Of a stretch of 64,000 nt of DNA, positions 58,214 to 64,000 are shown one piece after another. Where the stretch lies: assembly GCF_000189275.1 (NCBI RefSeq), contig NZ_AEVT01000067.1, positions 102,279-166,278 on the forward strand. Reading direction: 5' to 3'. This DNA is from Vibrio sinaloensis DSM 21326. Lineage in GTDB: Bacteria; Pseudomonadota; Gammaproteobacteria; Enterobacterales; Vibrionaceae. Below the pieces are notes generated by a model. That model searched no databases. It was not told the DNA's origin and worked only from the letters and a program-made list of their open reading frames with translations. A program made the position numbers and the translations under genes. Numbering within the stretch: position 1 is the stretch's first letter; the number at the start of each line of letters is the position of its first letter.

Positions 58214-61200
58214 TGCTGCTGTCTGACGTTTCTGTGAAGCGGCCAGTTGCCGCGCTTGTCCTCAGTTTACTGTTGTGTGTGTTTGGTATTGTATCGTTCA
58301 GCAAACTGGCGGTACGCGAAATGCCGGATATCGAGAGCCCGGTTGTCTCTATCAGCACCCGATATGAAGGGGCTTCAGCAACCATTATCGAAAGCCAGAT
58401 TACCTCTGTGTTGGAGGACCAGTTATCGGGCATCAGTGGCATTGACGAGATCTCTTCAACTACGCGTAACAGCAGTTCAAGAATCACGATTACCTTTGAG
58501 CTGGGTTATGACCTTAACACCGGAGTTAGCGATGTACGAGATGCGGTCGCCAGAGCCCAACGCTCGCTGCCCGATGAAGCCGACGATCCTATTGTATTTA
58601 AAAACAATGGTTCCGGTGAGGCTTCGCTGTACATCAACTTAAGCTCTTCAGAAATGGACCGCACCCAGTTGACGGACTATGTCGAAAGGGTACTGATGGA
58701 CAGATTTAGTCTCATATCGGGTGTCAGCTCAGTGGATATATCTGGTGGCTTGTACAAAGTAATGTACGTTAAGTTAAAGCCAGATCAAATGGCAGGACGT
58801 GGTGTTACAACGTCTGACATTACTTCGGCACTGCGCAGCGAAAACATCGAAAGTCCGGGTGGTGAGGTTCGCAATGATCAGATCGTTATGTCGGTTCGGA
58901 CTGCGCGTAGCTATAACCAAGCCGAAGACTTTGAGTACCTAGTGGTAAAGAGGGGCAGTGACAATTCGCCAATCTATCTAAAAGATGTGGCCGATGTGTA
59001 TATTGGCGCTGAAAATGAAAATTCGACCTTTAAAAGTGATGGGGTCGTCAATGTAAGTATGGGAATTGTGCCTCAGTCAGACGCGAACCCACTTGAAGTT
59101 GCTGATTTAGTGCATAAGCAAGTTGAAGACATTCAGCAATTTTTGCCTGAAGGAACTCGCTTAGCCATCGATTACGATTCAACGGTGTTTATTGAGCGGT
59201 CCATCGCAGAAGTGTACAGCACGCTGTTTATCACTGGTGGTTTGGTCATTCTGGTTCTGTACATCTTTATCGGTCAGGTTCGAGCGACGTTAATTCCAGC
59301 GGTGACTGTACCCGTATCCTTGATATCGTCGTTTATTGCCGCTTACTACTTTGGTTTTTCGATCAACCTCATCACACTAATGGCGCTGATCTTATCCATT
59401 GGCTTGGTGGTTGACGATGCCATTGTGGTGGTTGAGAACATCTTCCATCATATTGAAAACGGGGAGAAGCCTCTGCTGGCGGCCTACAAAGGAACTCGAG
59501 AAGTCGGCTTCGCGGTTATCGCGACAACCTTGGTCCTGGTGATGGTGTTCTTACCGATCTCTTTCATGGATGGAATGGTTGGCTTGCTGTTTACCGAGTT
59601 TTCGGTATTGCTTGCGATGTCGGTGATTTTTTCTTCTTTAATCGCATTAACGCTCACCCCTGTGCTGGGCAGTAAATTGCTTAAAGCGAATGTGAAACCT
59701 AACCGCTTCAATCGCTTTGTGGATCGCATGTTTGGTCGATTGGAAAAGGCGTACCGAAAAATGTTGGCGGGTGCGCTGAAATGGAAGTGGGCTGCGCCAC
59801 TTATTATTTTGTCTTGTATCGGCGGAAGCTGGGGGTTGATGCAGCAAGTCCCTGCTCAGCTCACACCGTCTGAAGACCGAGGCGTTATCTTTGCTTTTGT
59901 TCGAGGAGCGGATGCGACCAGTTACAACCGAATGGCCGCGAATATGGATATCGTTGAAGAGCGATTGATGCCGTTGTTAGGCCAAGGTTTCTTAAAGTCA
60001 TTCAGCATCCAATCTCCGGCATTTGGTGGCAATGCAGGTGACCAAACGGGATTCGTTATAATGATTCTGGAGGACTGGAATGATCGCGATGTTACGGCTC
60101 AACAGGCATTAGGCCAAGTAAGAAAAGCGCTCTCTGGAATGGCAGATGTCCGTGTGATTCCTTTCATGCCAGGTTTTAGAGGCGGCTCAAGTGAGCCTGT
60201 TCAGTTTGTTCTGGGAGGCAGTGATTATCCAGAGCTAAAACAATGGGCGGAAAAGCTCGAACAGCTAGCGGAAGAGTCTCCATTTATGGAAGGTGCGGAT
60301 ATCAACTACTCAGAGAAAACACCTGAGCTGGTGGTGACCGTTGACAAGCAACGAGCAGCGGAGCTAGGAATCAGTGTGTCAGACATCTCAGACACCTTGG
60401 AGATCATGCTGGGCGGTAAGAGTGAAACGACGTATGTTGAGCGTGGTGAAGAGTACGACGTTTACCTTCGTGGTGATGAAGACAGCTTTAATAACGCATC
60501 GGATTTAAGTCAGATCTACATGCGTACGTCGTCTGGCGAGCTGGTCACTCTCGATGCTGTTACCAAGATAGAAGAGGTAGCGTCTTCCATCCGTTTGTCT
60601 CACTACAATAAGCAGAAGGCGGTGACAATCACGGCCAACCTTTCAGATGGCTATACATTGGGTGAAGCGCTCGATTATCTTGACCAGCAAGCCATCGAGT
60701 TGTTACCCGGCGATATCTCAGTGAGTTACTCGGGCGAATCGAAGGATTACAAAGAAAACCAGTCGAGTATTCTGCTTGTTTTTGCACTGGCATTACTGGT
60801 GGCTTATCTTGTTCTTGCCGCTCAGTTTGAAAGCTTTATCAACCCATTGGTCGTGATGTTTACGGTTCCTATGGGCGTATTTGGCGGGTTCCTTGGTTTA
60901 TTCTTTATGAATCAGGGGCTCAATATCTACAGCCAGATAGGTATGATCATGTTGATTGGCATGGTGACCAAAAACGGCATCTTGATTGTTGAGTTTGCCA
61001 ACCAGCTTCGCGACCGAGGTATAGAGTTTGAAAAAGCGATTATTGATGCTTCTGCACGTCGTTTGCGTCCAATCATGATGACGGCATTTACTACCTTGGC
61101 TGGTGCCATTCCTCTGATTATTTCTACAGGGGCTGGCTATGAGAGCCGAGTGGCTGTGGGTACGGTGATTTTCTTTGGAATGGGGTTCGCTACCTTGGTG

Positions 61201-61335
61201 ACCTTGTTTGTTATCCCTGCGATGTATCGCTTGATTTCGGCCAGTACGCAAGCGCCGGGCCATGTAGAAGCTGAATTGAATCGAGAGCTGAGCCACGACG
61301 TAAAAGCGCGCTCGTCGCATGGAGAACTTAGCTAA
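58213..61335 (+). CDS. vexH: RND efflux transporter, inner membrane pump (VexH-like)
   Basis: A 1040-residue proton-driven pump of the AcrB superfamily with 12 membrane helices and two large periplasmic loops. TM1 follows SVKRPVAALVLSLLLCVFG; the proton-relay aspartates are in IGLVVDDAIVVVENIFHH near residues 396-413; the second-half repeat has IGMVTKNGILIVEFANQLRD. The pump forms a two-gene operon with the adaptor (TAATG overlap). No outer membrane partner gene is nearby, so TolC must be encoded elsewhere. Substrate range is not visible from sequence; bile and drug export are known for the Vex family. A terminator follows. Confidence 0.92.
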   Translation: MLLSDVSVKRPVAALVLSLLLCVFGIVSFSKLAVREMPDIESPVVSISTRYEGASATIIESQITSVLEDQLSGISGIDEISSTTRNSSSRITITFELGYDLNTGVSDVRDAVARAQRSLPDEADDPIVFKNNGSGEASLYINLSSSEMDRTQLTDYVERVLMDRFSLISGVSSVDISGGLYKVMYVKLKPDQMAGRGVTTSDITSALRSENIESPGGEVRNDQIVMSVRTARSYNQAEDFEYLVVKRGSDNSPIYLKDVADVYIGAENENSTFKSDGVVNVSMGIVPQSDANPLEVADLVHKQVEDIQQFLPEGTRLAIDYDSTVFIERSIAEVYSTLFITGGLVILVLYIFIGQVRATLIPAVTVPVSLISSFIAAYYFGFSINLITLMALILSIGLVVDDAIVVVENIFHHIENGEKPLLAAYKGTREVGFAVIATTLVLVMVFLPISFMDGMVGLLFTEFSVLLAMSVIFSSLIALTLTPVLGSKLLKANVKPNRFNRFVDRMFGRLEKAYRKMLAGALKWKWAAPLIILSCIGGSWGLMQQVPAQLTPSEDRGVIFAFVRGADATSYNRMAANMDIVEERLMPLLGQGFLKSFSIQSPAFGGNAGDQTGFVIMILEDWNDRDVTAQQALGQVRKALSGMADVRVIPFMPGFRGGSSEPVQFVLGGSDYPELKQWAEKLEQLAEESPFMEGADINYSEKTPELVVTVDKQRAAELGISVSDISDTLEIMLGGKSETTYVERGEEYDVYLRGDEDSFNNASDLSQIYMRTSSGELVTLDAVTKIEEVASSIRLSHYNKQKAVTITANLSDGYTLGEALDYLDQQAIELLPGDISVSYSGESKDYKENQSSILLVFALALLVAYLVLAAQFESFINPLVVMFTVPMGVFGGFLGLFFMNQGLNIYSQIGMIMLIGMVTKNGILIVEFANQLRDRGIEFEKAIIDASARRLRPIMMTAFTTLAGAIPLIISTGAGYESRVAVGTVIFFGMGFATLVTLFVIPAMYRLISASTQAPGHVEAELNRELSHDVKARSSHGELS

Positions 61336-61376
61336 TAATGAACGGCAGAGATAGTGCCGTATAGGAACTCTGACGA

Positions 61377-61407
61377 AAAAGGGTTGGTACTCACTACCAA
61401 CCCTTTT
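61377..61407. terminator. Bidirectional terminator between the RND pump and yitT-like gene
   Basis: A 13-bp stem (AAAAGGGTTGGTA at 61377-61389, complement at 61395-61407), loop CTCAC, followed by TTTT on the plus strand, with A residues before. Confidence 0.9.
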
Positions 61408-61418
61408 GTTTTTCATTA

Positions 61419-62018
61419 TTAGCCGTAATTGACACTGTACCGCGTCGGCTTGTGGTTCATTGCCAATACTAAGTTCAATGCAATCGCGCCAAGAATCGAT
61501 AGTCCGATCACTTTTGGCGAAACAAAGAAGAAAGAAGCGAACAATATACACATATCAATTGCCAGCTGAGACTTACCAACTGAGATGCCAAACTTGTCTT
61601 GAATAAAGAGACACAGCACGTTGAAACCGCCTAGGCTTGAGCGATGACGGAATAAGATCAACATACCCAATCCCATGAGTAAGCCCCCAGCGACTGCGCA
61701 ATACACTTCATTGATGGTGTCGAGACTGATCACTAGGTACAGGTGATCGGCAAATATCGACACCAATGCTCCTGAAATCGCACTATTAAACGCAAATCGC
61801 GCCCCAAAGCGCTTCCACGCCAACAAGTAAAAAGGACAATTCGCGATAAAATAGAGGGTACCGAACGAAATTGAGACAAACTGGCTGACTAGTAGAGCTA
61901 ACCCCGTCGTTCCTCCGGTGAGCAGTGAGGCTGATTGTAAAAAGAAGACCCCTTGGGTGACTAAAAACGTACCTGTTAAAATGGCAACCCAATCTTCTCG
62001 TCGTGAGTGTTTTTCCAT
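61419..62018 (-). CDS. YitT family inner-membrane protein
   Basis: A 199-residue protein with about five or six hydrophobic helices. The pattern GTFLVTQGVFFLQSASLLTGGTTGLALLVSQ near residues 16-46, then NCPFYLLAWKRFG and LLMGLGMLILFRHRSSLGGFNVLCLF, fits the YitT/DUF161 family (without the C-terminal DUF2179 domain of the Firmicutes members). Function unknown; a transport role is sometimes proposed. The ATG at 62018 is preferred over the preceding TTG. It is convergent with the RND operon and divergent from glyA. Confidence 0.85.
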   Translation of the reverse strand: MEKHSRREDWVAILTGTFLVTQGVFFLQSASLLTGGTTGLALLVSQFVSISFGTLYFIANCPFYLLAWKRFGARFAFNSAISGALVSIFADHLYLVISLDTINEVYCAVAGGLLMGLGMLILFRHRSSLGGFNVLCLFIQDKFGISVGKSQLAIDMCILFASFFFVSPKVIGLSILGAIALNLVLAMNHKPTRYSVNYG

Positions 62019-62221
62019 CAATTTGAAATTTAACTAGTAAATAATGGCGTGCATACTATTTAAAAAATAAGGATTTCGGTAGCTTGAAGGGCAAATTTAA
62101 GGTAAACCTATGTAATTATCGTTTTACGGGGTGTAAAGGTCAGATTTGACACTTGCTACGCACAGAGTCGTAAAAAGGGTTATTATGACAATCCTCGAAA
62201 GACATCATGAAAAATCTGCAT

Positions 62222-62242
62222 GAGAAAAAATGAATTTTTCTC
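62222..62242 (+). repeat. Perfect inverted repeat just upstream of the glyA -35 region
   Basis: GAGAAAAA, spacer ATGAA, TTTTTCTC. It abuts the putative -35 (62243-62248) and could bind an activator such as a LysR-type protein. Not T-tailed in a terminator way for glyA. Unassigned. Confidence 0.5.
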
Positions 62243-62271
62243 TTTATGAGCTAGATCAATTTATGTAGAAT
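62243..62271 (+). promoter_or_regulatory. Putative glyA promoter
   Basis: TTTATG (62243-62248), a 17-base spacer and TAGAAT (62266-62271), then GCGCGTC. The -35 is weak. Transcription would start near 62278, just before the PurR box. The rest of the 343-base yitT-glyA gap (62019-62221) is AT-rich with no gene that I can support. Confidence 0.55.
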
Positions 62272-62287
62272 GCGCGTCATTAGCTTG

Positions 62288-62303
62288 ATGCAAACGTTTG
62301 CGT
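62288..62303 (+). promoter_or_regulatory. PurR operator of glyA
   Basis: ATGCAAACGTTTGCGT matches the PurR consensus ACGCAAACGTTTGCGT at 15 of 16 positions. It lies about 10-25 bases after the predicted start site, where bound PurR would block early transcription. PurR control of glyA is known in E. coli. Confidence 0.88.
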
Positions 62304-62361
62304 TAGTGTCATAAACAGGTTTTTCGCCAATTTCAGTCTAAATCTGAGTCAGGAGATACAG

Positions 62362-63612
62362 ATGCTTAAGCGTGATATGAACATCGCAGATTACGATGCG
62401 GAACTGTTCGCAGCAATCCAGGAAGAAACTCTTCGCCAGGAAGAACACATTGAACTTATCGCTTCTGAAAACTACACCAGCCCACGTGTAATGGAAGCGC
62501 AAGGTTCTCAGTTGACAAACAAGTACGCTGAAGGTTACCCAGGCAAGCGCTACTACGGTGGTTGTGAGTACGTAGATAAAGCTGAAGCTCTTGCGATTGA
62601 TCGCGCGTGTGAACTGTTTGGATGTGAATACGCGAACGTACAGCCTCACTCAGGCTCACAGGCTAACAGCGCTGTTTACATGGCTTTGCTTAACCCAGGC
62701 GATACCGTTTTAGGTATGAGCCTTGCACACGGTGGTCACCTGACTCACGGTTCACCAGTAAACTTCTCTGGTAAGCACTACAACGTTATTCCTTACGGTA
62801 TCGATGAAGCTGGTCAAATCAACTACGATGAAATGGAGCAACTTGCTCTAGAGCACAAACCAAAGATGATCATCGGTGGTTTCTCAGCTTACTCGCAAAT
62901 CGTTGATTGGGCTCGCATGCGTGAAATCGCAGACAAAGCAGGTGCTTGGTTATTCGTAGATATGGCTCACGTTGCTGGTCTTATCGCGGCAGGTGTTTAC
63001 CCAACGCCAGTACCACACGCGCACGTTGTGACAACAACAACGCACAAAACACTAGCAGGTCCACGTGGTGGTCTAATCTTGTCTAACGCTGGCGAAGAGA
63101 TGTACAAGAAGCTGAACTCAGCAGTATTCCCTGGCGGTCAAGGTGGTCCACTTATGCACGTAATCGCAGGTAAAGCGGTAGCGTTCAAAGAAGCAATGGA
63201 ACCAGAGTTCAAAGAGTACCAAGCACGCGTTGTTAAGAATGCAAAAGCGATGGTTGCTCAGTTCCAAGAGCGTGGTTACAAAATCGTTTCTAACGGTACG
63301 GAAAATCACCTGTTCCTAGTTGATCTCATCGATAAAGACATCACAGGTAAAGATGCAGACGCAGCACTAGGTGCAGCAAACATCACAGTAAACAAGAACT
63401 CAGTACCAAACGACCCACGTAGCCCATTCGTTACTTCAGGTATCCGCGTAGGTTCTCCAGCAATCACTCGCCGTGGTTTCACTGAAGCAGACGCAACTGA
63501 ACTAGCAAACTGGATGTGTGACGTTCTAGATAACATCGGCAACGAGCAAGTTATCGAAGCAACCAAAGCGAAAGTACTGGAAATCTGTAAGCGTCTTCCT
63601 GTTTACGCTTAA
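62362..63612 (+). CDS. glyA: Serine hydroxymethyltransferase
   Basis: A 416-residue PLP enzyme that converts serine and tetrahydrofolate to glycine and 5,10-methylene-tetrahydrofolate, the main one-carbon source for purines, thymidylate and methionine. Motifs are [20 protein letters not shown] near residues 32-51, [18 protein letters not shown], the active-site Lys in [16 protein letters not shown] near residue 229, and [13 protein letters not shown]. Start ATG at 62362 with CAGGAG 9 bases ahead. A near-perfect PurR box lies in the leader. Codon use is of the highly expressed type. Confidence 0.98.
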   Translation: MLKRDMNIADYDAELFAAIQEETLRQEEHIELIASENYTSPRVMEAQGSQLTNKYAEGYPGKRYYGGCEYVDKAEALAIDRACELFGCEYANVQPHSGSQANSAVYMALLNPGDTVLGMSLAHGGHLTHGSPVNFSGKHYNVIPYGIDEAGQINYDEMEQLALEHKPKMIIGGFSAYSQIVDWARMREIADKAGAWLFVDMAHVAGLIAAGVYPTPVPHAHVVTTTTHKTLAGPRGGLILSNAGEEMYKKLNSAVFPGGQGGPLMHVIAGKAVAFKEAMEPEFKEYQARVVKNAKAMVAQFQERGYKIVSNGTENHLFLVDLIDKDITGKDADAALGAANITVNKNSVPNDPRSPFVTSGIRVGSPAITRRGFTEADATELANWMCDVLDNIGNEQVIEATKAKVLEICKRLPVYA

Positions 63613-63630
63613 TTGCTTTTCGCATTATTT

Positions 63631-63656
63631 AAAGCCCCTCTTTGTAGGGGCTTTTT
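63631..63656 (+). terminator. Rho-independent terminator after glyA
   Basis: A 9-bp stem AAAGCCCCT (63631-63639) with AGGGGCTTT (63646-63654), then T residues. The following 63657-63860 is non-coding as far as I can see. Confidence 0.9.
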
Positions 63657-63860
63657 TGTGTGCAATGTTTTTGCTTGGCTAAATATCAATTTATGCCATT
63701 CTCCATTATTACTGTATCGCGTAGCACTAAATTTTCTTTTGCACTCAGTAGTTTCTGGAAATTCTACCCTTGTCCCATCATTTTGGAATCGATGTTGAAT
63801 AATGGCTAGTTAGACTTTATAAGACGGTTAATCTTGGTGAATTCATAAAGGGAGAGTTGA

Positions 63861-64000
63861 ATGCGACCAACCAAAGAGAACTTAACTAAGCTGGTAGGCA
63901 AGCAGATTGAGATGGATATCCGTCTTACAAGCCAGCCGGAAGACAGCCCTAATGGTTACTTAGAAAAACAGTATGGGGTTACGATTCTCGAAAGAACGGT
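63861..64000 (+). CDS. Unrecognised protein, N-terminal fragment cut by window edge
   Basis: An open frame runs from ATG 63861 to the window end (46 codons). It starts MRPTKENLTKLVGKQ and continues with EMDIRLTSQPEDSPNGYL and KQYGVTILERT. A strong SD (AAGGGAGAG at 63848-63856) lies 4 bases ahead, and codon use looks genuine, so I think it is a real gene. No signal peptide or known motif is visible in this part. I do not recognise it. It follows the glyA terminator by about 200 bases, so it has its own promoter. Confidence 0.6.
   Translation, partial: MRPTKENLTKLVGKQIEMDIRLTSQPEDSPNGYLEKQYGVTILERT

Noticed and set aside
60898..61551. A 217-codon open frame on the minus strand across the end of the RND pump gene
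   Set aside because: It is antisense to clearly coding sequence with conserved RND motifs, runs into the yitT-like gene in another frame, has a composition typical of shadow frames and no SD.
62019..62361. A glycine riboswitch upstream of glyA
   Set aside because: I looked for the paired-aptamer signature used by Vibrio glycine riboswitches and saw none; PurR explains the control better.

Overview
The window is a stretch of core chromosome from a Vibrionaceae bacterium, almost certainly a Vibrio large chromosome. The evidence is the protein sequences (NusB, GlnB, MetI, GlyA and others read as Vibrio versions), the order ribE-ribBA-ribH-nusB-thiL-pgpA, and the cluster treR-treB-treC / tRNA-Tyr / two-gene RND pump / glyA, which I recall from V. 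cholerae chromosome 1. Base composition and codon use look even throughout. I see no insertion sequence, prophage, integron, CRISPR array or other recent foreign DNA.

Layout: (1) 1-4775, riboflavin and lumazine synthesis plus nusB, thiL, pgpA. (2) 4856-8954, minus strand: UPF0325 gene, glnD, map. (3) 9141-30091, plus strand: the long translation / envelope / lipid A block rpsB-tsf-pyrH-frr-uppS-cdsA-dxr-rseP-bamA-skp-lpxD-fabZ-lpxA-lpxB-rnhB-dnaE-accA-tilS, as in E. coli except that dxr lies between cdsA and rseP. (4) 30159-38223: cytochrome c, glnB, yafD-like gene, YIP1 membrane protein, mltD, gloB, yafS, rnhA, dnaQ and a TIGR03503-type membrane protein. (5) 38279-45649: fadE, gmhA, yafJ, proS, trmO and the zinc-free ribosomal protein paralogues rpmE2-rpmJ2. 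(6) 45881-52223: AbgT-family transporter, orphan solute-binding protein, metNIQ, gmhB, and a MliC-like lipoprotein. (7) 52290-56634: treR and treBC. (8) 56773-64000: tRNA-Tyr, RND efflux pair, YitT-family protein, glyA, and the start of an unrecognised gene.

The genes form linked modules. GlnD and its target PII (GlnB, with Tyr51) are both here. LpxA, LpxB, LpxD, GmhA and GmhB supply LPS; BamA, Skp and RseP handle outer membrane proteins and the envelope stress response; FabZ, AccA and CdsA supply lipids. Several intergenic regions carry operators that can be read directly: FadR at fadE, adjacent Fur-like and Zur-like 7-1-7 palindromes at rpmE2-rpmJ2, tandem met boxes at metNIQ, two TreR palindromes around the treB promoter, and a near-perfect PurR box at glyA.

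I found no convincing new multi-gene system. The best leads are modest: the paired Fur/Zur operators, an unassigned perfect palindrome before the AbgT transporter, a YIP1 membrane protein translationally coupled to mltD, a 12-residue insertion between the metal ligands of methionine aminopeptidase, and a RibBA whose second domain has lost its zinc cysteines.
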